64,000 nt of DNA from the NCBI RefSeq assembly GCF_001514145.1, contig NZ_KQ948656.1, forward strand, positions 434,001 to 498,000, in the 5' to 3' direction. The number at the start of each line of letters is the position of its first letter. Position 1 is the stretch's first letter. The notes under the pieces were generated by a model. The model ran no database searches. It saw only the letters and a program-made list of their open reading frames with translations, and had not been told where the DNA came from. A program made the translations under genes and the position numbers. Below are positions 7,940 through 17,050 of this stretch, one piece after another. This DNA comes from Streptomyces canus. Its GTDB lineage: Bacteria; Actinomycetota; Actinomycetes; Streptomycetales; Streptomycetaceae.

Positions 7940-9130
7940 TCACAGCCCCAGAAGGCGGTCGGCGTTGCCGTGCGCGATGCGCGCGAGGTCGGCCGGCGCG
8001 TACGGTGCGGAGCGCAGGAACCCGACCGCCTCCGCGCTGGACTCGAACGGGTAGTCGATGGAGAACAGCACCCGGTCGACACCCACGGCGTGGACGGCGC
8101 CGAGCAGCGCGGCATGCGACATGACTCCGCTGGTGGTGACGTACACGTTGTTGCGCAGGTAGTACGAGGGCAGGTGCTGCACCCTCTGCGCAACGGGAAC
8201 CTGGGGGTAGCGGCTGTCGAGCCGAGCCATCTGGAACGGCAGCAGCTCACCCATGTGCCCCAGCGTCAGCGAGGCGCCCGGGAACTCGTCGAACACGCCG
8301 CTGTAGATCACCCGGAGCGCATGGGCACCCGTCGTCGCGGTCCAGCCCCAGGTCGGCCCGACCAGCACGGAGTACCCGTCGAAGACATGCCAGTTGTCGG
8401 CCGGAATGACGGCCGGATGCAGATACAGCGTCACGCCGAGGCGCTCCAACTCGGCCCACACCGGCCTGAACTGCGGCTCGTCCAGGTAGTGCCCCCGCAC
8501 ATGGTCGTTGTACAGCACGCCCTTGAGCCCGAGTTCCTCCACCGCCCGGCGCAACTCCACGACCGCGGCCCTGGGGTCCTGCAGCGGAAGAACCGCGAAG
8601 CCCGCGAACCGTTTCGGATGACCGGCGACCGCCTTGGCCAGATAGTCGTTGACCCGCCGCGCGACGGCCACCGCCTCTGCCGGATCCTCGATCACCTCCA
8701 GGCCCGGTGTGGAGTACGAGAGGACCTGGACGTCGACGCCGTTGGCGTCCATGTCCGCCAGGCGCAGGTCGGTCAGATCGTCCAGGCGCCGGAACCACTC
8801 CTGCTTGATCGCCTCCGGCACGTCCATGCGCTGACGGATCGCTGCCTCCTGGCGGATGGCTCCGGGAATGGAGAACGCCTCTTCCACGGCCACGATGCGC
8901 ATCTTCTTCTCCTTCTTGATGCTCCGATGGTCCTTCGATCCGCTAGCCGTCGTGGAGACAGGGTTGCCAGGCGCGGCCTCGGCTGCCAGCGCGGGCGACT
9001 TCGCGACCAGACCCCCGGCCAGGGCGGCACCTGCGGCAGCGGCGCTCGCGGCGATGAATCTTCGCCGGGTGGCCTCGGCGGCAGGCTGGGCGGGCGGAGT
9101 CACGGCTTGGAAGGGACGGTCGTCGGGCAT
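7940..9130 (-). CDS. Amidohydrolase-superfamily aromatic decarboxylase with N-terminal Tat signal
   Basis: The catalytic part resembles non-oxidative decarboxylases of the 2,3-dihydroxybenzoate/gamma-resorcylate type. The Glu metal ligand is in VAVEEAF, a histidine is in LYLHPAVIP, and the aspartate is in FSIDYPF. From the ATG at 9130 (GGAGAG upstream) there is a classic Tat leader: TRRRFIAASAAAAG and an Ala-rich hydrophobic core ending near LAAEAAP. A second in-frame ATG at 8902 starts exactly where family members normally start (MRIVAVEEAF) and has its own AAGGAG six bases upstream. Both a secreted and a cytoplasmic form are therefore possible. It sits next to the gentisate operon on the same strand. 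The physiological substrate is unknown. Confidence 0.75.
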   Translation of the reverse strand: MPDDRPFQAVTPPAQPAAEATRRRFIAASAAAAGAALAGGLVAKSPALAAEAAPGNPVSTTASGSKDHRSIKKEKKMRIVAVEEAFSIPGAIRQEAAIRQRMDVPEAIKQEWFRRLDDLTDLRLADMDANGVDVQVLSYSTPGLEVIEDPAEAVAVARRVNDYLAKAVAGHPKRFAGFAVLPLQDPRAAVVELRRAVEELGLKGVLYNDHVRGHYLDEPQFRPVWAELERLGVTLYLHPAVIPADNWHVFDGYSVLVGPTWGWTATTGAHALRVIYSGVFDEFPGASLTLGHMGELLPFQMARLDSRYPQVPVAQRVQHLPSYYLRNNVYVTTSGVMSHAALLGAVHAVGVDRVLFSIDYPFESSAEAVGFLRSAPYAPADLARIAHGNADRLLGL

Positions 9131-9306
9131 GTCCACTCTCCATCGAGGGCGCGGTTGATGGCCGGGGTCCTGCCAATGACTGGTGCGCTCCGCGAGGGTG
9201 CGCGTCGTTGGCGAGTGGTCCGACGGGATGGGCGTCGGTGCCTTGCCGAGAGCCGGCTGACGCCACGCCTTCAGCGGGCCGCGGCTCGAACGGCATGCCG
9301 CTCTTG

Positions 9307-9321
9307 AACTTGAGCCAAGTT
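9307..9321. promoter_or_regulatory. Short inverted repeat upstream of the decarboxylase
   Basis: AACTTG and CAAGTT flank a three-base spacer in the 363-bp stretch between the decarboxylase (9130) and the MarR gene (9494). The stretch has no convincing gene; this dyad is the only clear signal and may be an operator for the decarboxylase transcript. No regulator can be assigned. Confidence 0.3.
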
Positions 9322-9493
9322 AGTTTCCGGGATACTTCCCAGTCAATACGCGTGAAGAAGCCGCGCCGATGCGTTGCTCTCTCATGACTCACAGCCAAGA
9401 GAGTGGCCGGACCGGCGCCTTCCCCCTTCCCGCGCGAGGTCCCCTCCCCTCGCGGCACCACCGGCCCTCACCCCGGAGGCGGGCACGGCGCGC

Positions 9494-9967
9494 TCAGCCC
9501 GTGCCGCGCAGGTCCTTCGTCGGCAGAGCATCGGGATTGAGCTCGGCAAGCATCCGGAGCAGCAGGGTATGTACGACTGCCCGCTCGCCGGGGGCGAGGA
9601 CCGCGAGCGCTTCCTCGTCGAGACGTTCCACCACACCCCGCGCCCGCTCGGCGAGCTTCGTACCACTGTCGGTGATCGTCAGCTGTACGGTTCTGCGGCT
9701 CGAAGGGTGTTCGCGGCGAGCCAGAAGGCCGCGGTCGACCAGCGCGTTGACGGCGGCGCCCATGGACTGGGGAGTGAAGCCGGTCCGACGCGCGATCTCC
9801 GCCGCGGAAATTCCCGGGGTCCAGACGACGTGCTGCAGCGCGTTGTGCTGGGCGGCCGTGAGGTTGAGCGAGCGCAACACTCTCTCAAGACGCGTCCCCA
9901 TCACGTGCACCACCTGCCACGCCAGGTAGCCCATGCGCGTCGAGGGATGTGCGGCAAGGCGCCCCAT
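9494..9967 (-). CDS. MarR-family transcriptional regulator
   Basis: A 157-residue winged-helix MarR protein. The recognition region TPGISAAEIARRTGFTPQSMGAAVNALVDRGLL and the wing HPSSRRTVQLTITDSG are typical. The ATG at 9967 is chosen because GGGAG lies six bases upstream; an ATG at 10003 would overlap the probable operator. It diverges from a membrane protein gene across an intergenic region rich in AAGGTA/TACCTT elements, so local autoregulation and control of that gene are likely. It is closely similar to the MarR protein at 11211-11678. Confidence 0.88.
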   Translation of the reverse strand: MGRLAAHPSTRMGYLAWQVVHVMGTRLERVLRSLNLTAAQHNALQHVVWTPGISAAEIARRTGFTPQSMGAAVNALVDRGLLARREHPSSRRTVQLTITDSGTKLAERARGVVERLDEEALAVLAPGERAVVHTLLLRMLAELNPDALPTKDLRGTG

Positions 9968-9983
9968 CAGCAACTCCCAAAGT

Positions 9984-10036
9984 AAGGTGCCTGATATTTC
10001 CATGGTACAAATAGAAGGTACCTTAGAAGCTACCTT
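9984..10036. promoter_or_regulatory. Putative MarR operator cluster
   Basis: The AT-rich divergent region contains a perfect palindrome AAGGTACCTT at 10015-10024, another TACCTT half-site at 10031-10036, and a related AAGGTGCCT at 9984-9992. Repeated dyads of this size between a MarR gene and its divergent neighbour are the usual layout of a MarR-controlled promoter. Confidence 0.5.
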
Positions 10037-10064
10037 ATAAGCAGAGCTGGAGAGGGCCCCTCCC

Positions 10065-11117
10065 ATGTCCACGCCACCGACCACTTCCGCCGAGCCGCAC
10101 CAAGCGCACCACCACCACGCGATGGACACCGCTCCGACGCCGCAGGGCGCCACCGGGATGAAGGGAGTTCTGCTTCCCGTCGCGATCGTGCTGGCCATCG
10201 GCTCGATCTTCGTCAGCGTGTTCCTGGCCGCGTTTCACGCCCCGCGGCCTCACGACCTACCGGTCGCCGTGGTCGGGTCGACCCAACGGCTCGAACAGAT
10301 CACCGGAGGGCTGGAACTCGGACTGCCCGGCGGATTCGAGGTGAAGCGCTACTCCGACGCGGACGCGGCCCGCCACGCGCTGCAGGACCGAAAGGTGTAC
10401 GCCGCCTATGTCACCGGCCCCGGGAAGTCTGCCGAGCTGCTGTATGCCGGAGCCAACGGCCCTTCGGTGACCTCGACGGTCACCGGTGCCTTCTCCGGTG
10501 TCGCCAAGGCGAGCGGAGACCGGCTGACGGTGCAGGACGTCGTGCCGGCCTCGGCGGGCGACACCCGCGGCATGTCGGTGTTCTACGCCGGGTTCGGCGT
10601 CGTACTGGCCGGATTCCTGTTCGGCATGATGACGTACCAGATGGCTCCGCGGCTGGAGTACCGGTGGAGGTTGGTCAGCCTGGCCTCCTTCAGCATCCTC
10701 GCCGGCGTCCTCGTGGCGGCGATGGCCGGCAGCCTGGGCTTTTCGGCACTGCCGGGTCCCTTCCTGGGCATAGCGGGGCTCATCGCACTGATGGCCGCGG
10801 CGATCGGCGGCGCGACCATGATGTTCATGCGCCTCTTCGGCCGGGCCGGGATGTCACTGGCCGCCGTGGTCCTGCTGACCTTCGGCAACAGCACGAGCGG
10901 CGGCACGCTGCCCACCGCCTACCTGCCGGGCTGGCTGCATCCGCTCTCGGAGATCCTCCCGGTGGGAGTCGGCGTACGAGCCGTCCAAGGCCTGTCGCAC
11001 TTCAACAACGACGGTCTCACCGCGGGCGTCGTCGTCCTGGTGGCGTGGATCCTCGTCGCCGCCGTGGTGCTCTTCGTGCTCGATGCCCGCGGACCCCGTC
11101 GCGCAGCCGTCGACTGA
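10065..11117 (+). CDS. ABC-2/YhgE-like integral membrane protein
   Basis: A 350-residue protein with a His-rich cytoplasmic N-terminus (HQAHHHHAMD), one membrane segment near residues 33-53, an extracytoplasmic domain of about 150 residues, and five C-terminal membrane segments (from about residue 180). This resembles ABC-2-type permeases and the YhgE/Pip group of phage-infection or export proteins. No ATPase is adjacent. GGAGAGGG precedes the ATG. It is flanked on both sides by paralogous MarR regulators, which suggests a drug- or phenol-responsive efflux or envelope function. The substrate is unknown. Confidence 0.7.
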   Translation: MSTPPTTSAEPHQAHHHHAMDTAPTPQGATGMKGVLLPVAIVLAIGSIFVSVFLAAFHAPRPHDLPVAVVGSTQRLEQITGGLELGLPGGFEVKRYSDADAARHALQDRKVYAAYVTGPGKSAELLYAGANGPSVTSTVTGAFSGVAKASGDRLTVQDVVPASAGDTRGMSVFYAGFGVVLAGFLFGMMTYQMAPRLEYRWRLVSLASFSILAGVLVAAMAGSLGFSALPGPFLGIAGLIALMAAAIGGATMMFMRLFGRAGMSLAAVVLLTFGNSTSGGTLPTAYLPGWLHPLSEILPVGVGVRAVQGLSHFNNDGLTAGVVVLVAWILVAAVVLFVLDARGPRRAAVD

Positions 11118-11210
11118 CCCGTCAGCCTGCGCGCCACGCGGCGGAGTCACAGCTCCATTGACCGGTGACACGCTCGCAGGCAGCGCACCTCGCTCTCGTA
11201 GACTGCGCCC

Positions 11211-11678
11211 GTGACCGACGCCGCGTTTCCCACTACCGGATACCTAGCCTGGCAGTTCTCCCAGATCATCGCCGGACGACTGGAGCGGGCACTGCGCGCG
11301 GAGGACCTCACCTTGGCGCAGCACAACGCTCTGCAGCAGGTCCTCTGGACGCCGGGGGTGTCCGCCGCGGAGATCGCGCGCCGCTCCGGCATCACGGCTC
11401 AGTCCATGGGAGCCGCGGTGAGCCAGCTCGTCGAGCGAGGACTGCTGCGACGGGAGCCGCATCCGACCAGCCGTCGCAGCATGCGCCTGTTCGCGACCGC
11501 CGACGGCAGCGAGGCGGCCGCTCGTGCCACGACGATCGCGAAGCGGATCGAACGGGAGACGACCTCGCCGCTCTCCCCGGATGACAAAGACGCCATTCAC
11601 CGTCTGCTCTACCGTTTGGTCGAGGAACTGAACCCCGACGCCCTCGCCATCGACAAGCGATCGCTGAACCAACCCTGA
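11211..11678 (+). CDS. MarR-family transcriptional regulator (paralogue)
   Basis: A 155-residue MarR protein sharing most of its core with the protein at 9494-9967 (TGYLAWQ, AQHNALQQVLWTPGVSAAEIARR, QSMGAAVSQLVERGLL), so the two arose by duplication. The start is GTG at 11211. There is no ribosome site, but TAGACT seven bases upstream could be a -10 box of a leaderless transcript. It follows the membrane protein gene in the same direction and may sense the same ligand class. Confidence 0.85.
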   Translation: MTDAAFPTTGYLAWQFSQIIAGRLERALRAEDLTLAQHNALQQVLWTPGVSAAEIARRSGITAQSMGAAVSQLVERGLLRREPHPTSRRSMRLFATADGSEAAARATTIAKRIERETTSPLSPDDKDAIHRLLYRLVEELNPDALAIDKRSLNQP

Positions 11679-11722
11679 CCGTCCAGCGGCCGCCGCTTCC
11701 GGAGGCGAGAGGACGGAAAGCC

Positions 11723-12352
11723 ATGAGCCGTGCCGAGAGCCGTCCGCCGTCGTACGGTTCCACCCGCGGTCGTCCCCGCAGCAAAGCCGTGGAACAGGCC
11801 ATCCTGGAAGCGGTCCTGATGCTTCTCGAGGACGGCGTCCCCCTGGCCGATCTCTCCGTCGAGAGCATCGCCCGCACCGCCGGCGTCGGCAAGGCGGCCA
11901 TCTACCGCCGTTGGAGCGACAAGGAGGACCTCTTCGTCGACGTCATCCGCGCCGCCGAGCCGACCGAACGAGAACTCCCCGGTACGTCGATGCGGGACGA
12001 CCTGGTCGTTCTGCTGGAGTCACTGCGCCGACGCAGCCTGGCCGGCCGCTCGTCGGCGGTCCTGCACACCGCACACGCCCAGATGAGAAGCAGCCCGAAG
12101 ATATGGGCCGCCTATCACTCCGGCGTGATCGCTCCCCGGCGCGACCTCGGACTGGAGATCCTCCGGCGAGGCCAGCTGAACGGGGAACTCCGCAAGGGCA
12201 TCGACCTGGAGCTGACCATCGACATGTTCGTCGGACCCCTGCTCATCCGCACGTTCGTACGCCACGACCCCGACCTCCCGGATGGACTGCCCGAACAGAT
12301 CGTCGACACCGTCCTCCGCGGCCTACGACCTGTCAGCTCCCCAAGCAGCTGA
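11723..12352 (+). CDS. TetR-family transcriptional regulator
   Basis: A 209-residue protein with an N-terminal TetR HTH (LSVESIARTAGVGKAAIYRRWSD, residues about 43-67) and a C-terminal TetR_C-like domain ending in VDTVLRGLRP. The start ATG follows GGACGGAAAGCC. It lies 44 bases after the MarR gene and converges with the NmrA-like gene. The target is not evident; no clear dyad is seen in the short upstream gap. Confidence 0.85.
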   Translation: MSRAESRPPSYGSTRGRPRSKAVEQAILEAVLMLLEDGVPLADLSVESIARTAGVGKAAIYRRWSDKEDLFVDVIRAAEPTERELPGTSMRDDLVVLLESLRRRSLAGRSSAVLHTAHAQMRSSPKIWAAYHSGVIAPRRDLGLEILRRGQLNGELRKGIDLELTIDMFVGPLLIRTFVRHDPDLPDGLPEQIVDTVLRGLRPVSSPSS

Positions 12353-12371
12353 ACGCGTGGGCACGGGGCGC

Positions 12372-13259
12372 TCAGCGTCGCGCGGCGAACGCGGTGGCCG
12401 CTTCCTCGAAGGACGCGGGTGCACGGCCGAGCAGCATCCGCAGGACGTTGCTGTTGCCGCGCAGGCCGTGCCGGTCATAGTCCTGCCACATGGCGCGCAT
12501 GTCCGAGGCCCGGGACGCGGAGTCGGCCACTCCCGGCGGGAGCGGTGCGTCCGCCCAGTCCACCGTCCTCGCCTCCAGATCCACTCCTTGTGCCCGCCCG
12601 GCGAAGCGCACCGCTTCCGCCAACGTCAGGGCGGGCCCCGCGAGTTCGTAGGTCGCCGAGTCGTGCCCTTGCTCGGAGAGCACCTTGACGCCGGCTTCCC
12701 CGAGGTCACGCAAGTCGATGAACGAGAACTCGTTGTCGACGTCGAACGGCACCTGTACGGGACCGGCCGGAGCCCTCCCCCACGTCGACAGGACGATCTG
12801 CGCGAACATCGAGGGCTGGAGGATCGTCCAGTTCAGCCGCGAGGCCCGCACGGCGGCCTCGGCGTTCGCCTTGCGCAGGTGGTGGCGCAGCCCAGGGGTG
12901 TGCGGGTGCAGGACCGACAGGTACACGAACCGGCGCGCGCCCACGTGCTCAGCCGCCTCGAGCGCCCTGATCGCGAGCACGTCTTCCTCCGGGTGGAACG
13001 CCGGCGGAATCATGAACACGAAGTCGGCGTTCTCCAGCGCCTGACGGACGGTGTCCCGCTTCTCCAGGTCGGCCTCGACGATGTCGTCCACGCCCAGGGC
13101 GGCCACTCGGTCCCGCCCTGCCGGACCGTGCACCACGGCCCGGACCCGAAATGGCGCTCGCAGCGCGGCCTCCAGCACGTACGTACCGCAGAGCCCGGCC
13201 GCCCCGATCACCGCGATCAGAGGGGGCTCCTGGCTGCGTACGGCTTCTGACTCGGACAC
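12372..13259 (-). CDS. NmrA-like atypical SDR, NAD(P)-binding
   Basis: A 295-residue atypical short-chain dehydrogenase. The Rossmann start IAVIGAAGLCGTYVLEAAL has the GxxGxxG spacing of the NmrA/azoreductase group. The motif VFMIPPAF follows near residue 90 and DYDRHGL near the C-terminus. Such proteins are redox sensors or reductases of quinones and related molecules. The GTG at 13259 has AGAGGAAG at a good distance. It lies 64 bases downstream of the MDR gene and may be the tail of that operon. Confidence 0.78.
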   Translation of the reverse strand: MSESEAVRSQEPPLIAVIGAAGLCGTYVLEAALRAPFRVRAVVHGPAGRDRVAALGVDDIVEADLEKRDTVRQALENADFVFMIPPAFHPEEDVLAIRALEAAEHVGARRFVYLSVLHPHTPGLRHHLRKANAEAAVRASRLNWTILQPSMFAQIVLSTWGRAPAGPVQVPFDVDNEFSFIDLRDLGEAGVKVLSEQGHDSATYELAGPALTLAEAVRFAGRAQGVDLEARTVDWADAPLPPGVADSASRASDMRAMWQDYDRHGLRGNSNVLRMLLGRAPASFEEAATAFAARR

Positions 13260-13323
13260 TTTCCGGCTTCCTCTCGCTGTTCTGAGGTGACTCCGCGGAG
13301 CCGAGACACGCTCGTGCGTCGGA

Positions 13324-14427
13324 TCAGGGGTTGATCACGGTCATCCACATGGGGGCGTCGACGCGTTGCTGTATCGCGTCCATGGCCCTGAGCGCTTCGG
13401 TGAGCGGGAACCGATGGGTGATGAGCTCGTCGGCGGTGAGGGTGCCCGCCGCGAGCAGACGCAGGACATCCGTCGCGTCCTGGCGGGTGTAGGCGCGCGT
13501 GGCGACGAAGCGCCAGCAATGCATCATCAGGGCGATGGGGGGCAGCGCGAGCGGGGTGGTGTTGCCGCCCATGTGCACGAGTGTGCCGCCGGTGCCCAGG
13601 CCGGCCATGGTCTGGCCGAGGGCGGGTCCCTCCGGGATGAAGTCGATGACGGCATGGGCTCCCTCGGGTGCCAGCTCGCGCAGCCGACGGGTGAGAGAAC
13701 CGTCGGTCGACCAGTTCTCGGGAAGTTCGCCGAGTGCGACGACACTGGCCGGTATGCCGCCGGAGAGCCCGGCGACGCGGTGGAGACGGTCGGTGTCGCG
13801 GCCGACGAGGATCAGACGGGCGACTCCGAAGTGCTCCGCGAGTTTGACCGTCGCGGTTCCCATGGTGCCGGTCGCGGCGGTGACCACGAGGGTGGCCCGT
13901 TCCGGAAGGTCGGCGCACTTGAGTGCGCGCACGGCGTTGGCGAGGTCCTGGATCTTGGCCGCGACGTCGAAGCCGACGGAGTCCGGCAGGGAATCGATCA
14001 GCCAGTGCGGGACACGGACGTACTCCGCGAGTCCGCCGTCGTGGTACTGCTCGTACAAAGGCATCGGGGCATCGCCGAAGGCGGCGTGGCCGATCATGGC
14101 CTGCTGGGCGCACATCATGTCCCGGTCGGTACGGCAGTAGTCGCACTCCTGGCAGTTCAGCAGGGGGTGCACCCGCGCCCGGTCGCCGACCGCGTGGCCG
14201 GTGACGTCCCGGCCGACGGCGGAGATGACGCCTGCGGCCTCGTGGCCGAGTGTGGTGGGCAGGTGCTTGAGCGCCCCCATCCGCAGCAGACGCATGATGC
14301 CCGGCGCCAGGCCGGCGGCGGCGACCTTCACGACCACGTCGAGCGGACCCGGTTCGGGGACGGGCACCTCGTCCAGGACGAGTGCTTCGGCGCCCTGGTG
14401 CGCACGCAGGGCAAGCATCGTGGCCAT
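13324..14427 (-). CDS. MDR-family (alcohol dehydrogenase-like) oxidoreductase
   Basis: A 367-residue medium-chain dehydrogenase. A GroES-like domain with LGHEAAGVI is followed by a structural-zinc lobe (NCQECDYC and a fourth Cys in MMCAQ) and a Rossmann domain with ATGTMGTATVKLA. The catalytic zinc cysteine seen in classical alcohol dehydrogenases appears replaced (AAAGLAPGIMRLL), so the reaction may be zinc-independent at the active site. The ATG overlaps the upstream bicupin stop by one base (TGATG), showing coupling. It is the last gene of the second aromatic cluster and probably reduces a ring-cleavage or side-chain intermediate. Confidence 0.8.
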   Translation of the reverse strand: MATMLALRAHQGAEALVLDEVPVPEPGPLDVVVKVAAAGLAPGIMRLLRMGALKHLPTTLGHEAAGVISAVGRDVTGHAVGDRARVHPLLNCQECDYCRTDRDMMCAQQAMIGHAAFGDAPMPLYEQYHDGGLAEYVRVPHWLIDSLPDSVGFDVAAKIQDLANAVRALKCADLPERATLVVTAATGTMGTATVKLAEHFGVARLILVGRDTDRLHRVAGLSGGIPASVVALGELPENWSTDGSLTRRLRELAPEGAHAVIDFIPEGPALGQTMAGLGTGGTLVHMGGNTTPLALPPIALMMHCWRFVATRAYTRQDATDVLRLLAAGTLTADELITHRFPLTEALRAMDAIQQRVDAPMWMTVINP

Positions 14428-15416
14428 CAGCGGACCTCCAAAGTGAGGCTCGGGAGCCGTTCGGGCGTGTACGCATCCGCCGTACGCGCGGTCTCGGCGA
14501 CCTGGGGCAGTTCCTGGTGCGAGAGGAAGCTGACGTAGTCACCGGGCTCGGTCACGACGCTGGTGTGGGAGATGCCGAGCGGGATGCGCACGAAGTCGCC
14601 CGGCCCGAGGTCGACGATGCCCCGCTGGGTGATCAGCGTGCGGTGACCATGGGCCTGGTACTGGATCTCGTCGGCGTCGAGAGTGCGCCGGTAGCGGCGC
14701 TGTCCGCCAGGAATGGTGGTGACCATGCCGAGGCGGATGCGATCGGTGCTGTACAGCCAGGTGGCGTCCTGGCCGGCATCGGCCCGCAGCACCGCCATCC
14801 GCCGGTCCTCCTGGTGCACCTGCTCGAGCAGGAGCTGTTCGTCGACCCCGAAGACGGTGATGTCGTGGCCGGCCGCGGCCATGCACTGAGTGATCGCCTC
14901 GTTTGCCTCGCCGGGCCGCCAACCGGGGAACGGCGGGAACACAGCCCCGGACTCCCGCTGGGCCGGTGCCAGTTCGGTGACCGGTGCGGGGATGTAGAAC
15001 AGCAGGTGGCTGTCCTCACGGCCGTAGTTGTCGTGGGCGACGCCGCGCGGGATACGGGAGAACTCGCCGGACTGGAACTCGATCACGCCGAGTTCGGACA
15101 TCAGGGTCCGCTCGCCGCCGATCTGGTAGGAGATCTCGTCGACGTCGCAATTGCGGTGGTAGAACGGCTGCCGACCGTCGAGTTTCTGCCACTCGACGCG
15201 GATCTCGTCGTTCTCGTAGACGCCGCGCGGCGGGGCGAATGCCTCCGGCTCGTACTGCTGCGGGTAGTGCACCACGGTCAGCGGCGGGTGCTCCCCCCAC
15301 AGCTTGACGGGCACCTTCGGGGGATGCGGCGGCGAGAGCAGCAGGTGCTCGTCGCGGACGATGCTCCGCAACGGATGGTCGGAGCCCAGAACCATGACCT
15401 CTTCTACGACACTCAC
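14427..15416 (-). CDS. Homogentisate 1,2-dioxygenase-like bicupin
   Basis: A 329-residue two-cupin protein resembling the homogentisate dioxygenase group. The two halves repeat: HRNCDVDEISYQIGGERTL with GVAHDN, and RRTLDADEIQYQAHGHRTL with GISHTS. The first copy keeps His, Glu and His suitable for Fe(II), while the second lacks the first His, so only the N-terminal cupin looks metal-competent. In true homogentisate dioxygenase the iron sits in the C-terminal half, so the substrate may differ. The GTG at 15416 has AAGGAGGT five bases upstream. Homogentisate, a related hydroquinone, or a non-dioxygenase role are all possible. Confidence 0.6.
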   Translation of the reverse strand: MSVVEEVMVLGSDHPLRSIVRDEHLLLSPPHPPKVPVKLWGEHPPLTVVHYPQQYEPEAFAPPRGVYENDEIRVEWQKLDGRQPFYHRNCDVDEISYQIGGERTLMSELGVIEFQSGEFSRIPRGVAHDNYGREDSHLLFYIPAPVTELAPAQRESGAVFPPFPGWRPGEANEAITQCMAAAGHDITVFGVDEQLLLEQVHQEDRRMAVLRADAGQDATWLYSTDRIRLGMVTTIPGGQRRYRRTLDADEIQYQAHGHRTLITQRGIVDLGPGDFVRIPLGISHTSVVTEPGDYVSFLSHQELPQVAETARTADAYTPERLPSLTLEVR

Positions 15417-15454
15417 GGGGACCTCCTTGTCCTTGGGTACGTGTCCTTGGGCGG

Positions 15455-16198
15455 TCACCTCTTTCGGCCCCAGTACATCTCGATGCCCTTCCATTCCATC
15501 AGCTGAGGGCTGTCGACCTTGTCCCCGAACGCCTCGCGGATCTGTTCTCCGGAGTAATAGGGAATGTCGTCCACGGGTACGTGCGCGAAGAGTTTGTCGA
15601 ACCACTGCCGCAGGTGGACGTCGGAGTTGATACGGGAGGAGAACGTCGCTCCCTTCAAGACCGCTTCGGCCAGCACGATGCGCCGGCCGGACTTCATCAC
15701 CCGCAGCAGGTCCGCAGCCGTCTCGTCCCAGTCGTCACAGTGCTGTGTCGCCTGCAACACGGCCACGCAGTCGTACGCCTCGTCGTCCACGCCGTCCGTG
15801 TACGACCAGCGCCAGCAGCCGATCTGACCGTTCCGGCCCGGGACCTTGCCCAGGACGGCGTTCCGTCCGTCCTTGATGATCTCCACGGTGTCGATGACGC
15901 CGTCCGGCCCCACGATGGCCTGCATGTCCTCGACCCATCCGGCGGGCGCGATGCCCTCGCCGATGAGCAGAACCCGGTCGCCGGCACGGAGTTCGAGCAG
16001 ACCGTAGACGATCTCGGAGATCGGCCGCGCCAACTCCTGCCAGATGTACGGCAGGCCACCGGCGATGGCCATGGCCATTTCCCATTTCACCCGCTGGTTG
16101 ACATCGTTGATCTCCGGACCGAAACGCTCCTCGTCCCACGGCTGAATGTATTTCCAGGGGTCTCCGCCGCCGAAGTCTTCCTTGGCTTGTGTATTCAT
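15455..16198 (-). CDS. SAM-methyltransferase-like protein of unknown function in an aromatic operon
   Basis: A 247-residue protein with a methyltransferase-like Rossmann fold. [20 protein letters not shown] resembles motif I, DTVEII follows, and a late [17 protein letters not shown] matches the segment after motif IV. The N-terminal block ([12 protein letters not shown]) is not familiar. It sits within a degradative operon, where a methyltransferase is not obviously needed; it may modify a phenolic or have lost SAM chemistry. GGAGG lies ten bases before the ATG, and the gene starts four bases after the FAH-family gene. Confidence 0.5.
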   Translation of the reverse strand: MNTQAKEDFGGGDPWKYIQPWDEERFGPEINDVNQRVKWEMAMAIAGGLPYIWQELARPISEIVYGLLELRAGDRVLLIGEGIAPAGWVEDMQAIVGPDGVIDTVEIIKDGRNAVLGKVPGRNGQIGCWRWSYTDGVDDEAYDCVAVLQATQHCDDWDETAADLLRVMKSGRRIVLAEAVLKGATFSSRINSDVHLRQWFDKLFAHVPVDDIPYYSGEQIREAFGDKVDSPQLMEWKGIEMYWGRKR

Positions 16199-16202
16199 GT
16201 CG

Positions 16203-17050
16203 TCATGTCCTCCGTAGCCACGCGCAGATGTTGACGAGGGCGCCGATGCCTTCGATCTCGATGCGCACCTCGGTGCCGGACCGCAGGAAGAGTCCCTGTT
16301 TGTGGCCGACGCCGGCCGGGGTTCCGGTGCTGATCACGTCGCCGGGTTCAAGGGTCGTCTGCCGGGACGGGTAGGAGACCAGCGCTGGAACAGGGTGGAT
16401 GAGCTGGGAGGTGCGCGCGTCCTGGCGCGGCTCGCCGTCGACCAGGTGCGCTGGCGCAGGTCGTCGGGGTCGGTGAATTCGTCGAGCGTGACCAGGGCGG
16501 GCCCCATGGGGGTGAAGGTGTCGAAGCTCTTGGCGGCGGTGACATCGGCCGCCCGGCCGGGGATACGGCCCTTCTGCACGTCACGGGCGCTGACGTCGTT
16601 GACGATCGTGAAGCCGGCGACGAAGGCGTATGCCTCCGCCTCGGACACGTCGGTAGCGCGTCGGCCGATGACGACCGCGAGCTCGCCTTCGTAGTCGACC
16701 TCGTCGGGGGCTGCCTTCGGGAAGCGGATCCGCTCGCCCGTGCCGATGACCGAGGACGGCGCCTTCAGGAAGACGACCGGCTCCTGCGCCACACCGTTGT
16801 CATCCACCTCGGTGCGGTGGTCGGCGTACGCGTAGCCCACCGCCCAGATCTTCGAGGGCCGGGGGACGGGAGCGAGGAGCTGGACCTGCGTCGTAGGCAT
16901 ACGGTCGCGGACCGCGGCCTTGGCCAGGGCGCCGAGGCCTCCTCGCAGAGCCATACCGAGGTCGGTCGGGTCGACGTCGAGGAAGACGATGGTTTCGCCA
17001 TCGTTTTCGAGCCCGCCGATGCCCTTGACGGTGCTGACGAGCCTGGTCAC
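16203..17050 (-). pseudogene. FAH-family hydrolase with internal frameshift
   Basis: Residues 1 to about 200 are a good fumarylacetoacetate-hydrolase-fold protein (VDYEGELAVVIGRRA, ARDVQKGRIPG, KSFDTFTPMGPAL). At about 16447 the frame is lost. The next frame carries the expected C-terminus ([46 protein letters not shown]) down to a stop at 16203. One base appears missing, not in a homopolymer. Without the repair the product ends at 16334 with a nonsense tail lacking the TGTPAGVG loop. The GTG at 17050 overlaps the VOC gene stop as GTGA. A ring-cleavage-product hydrolase is the likely original role. Confidence 0.75.

Noticed and set aside
14427-15605. Longer form of the bicupin starting at 15605
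   Set aside because: It would overlap the methyltransferase-like gene; the GTG at 15416 has a near-perfect ribosome site.
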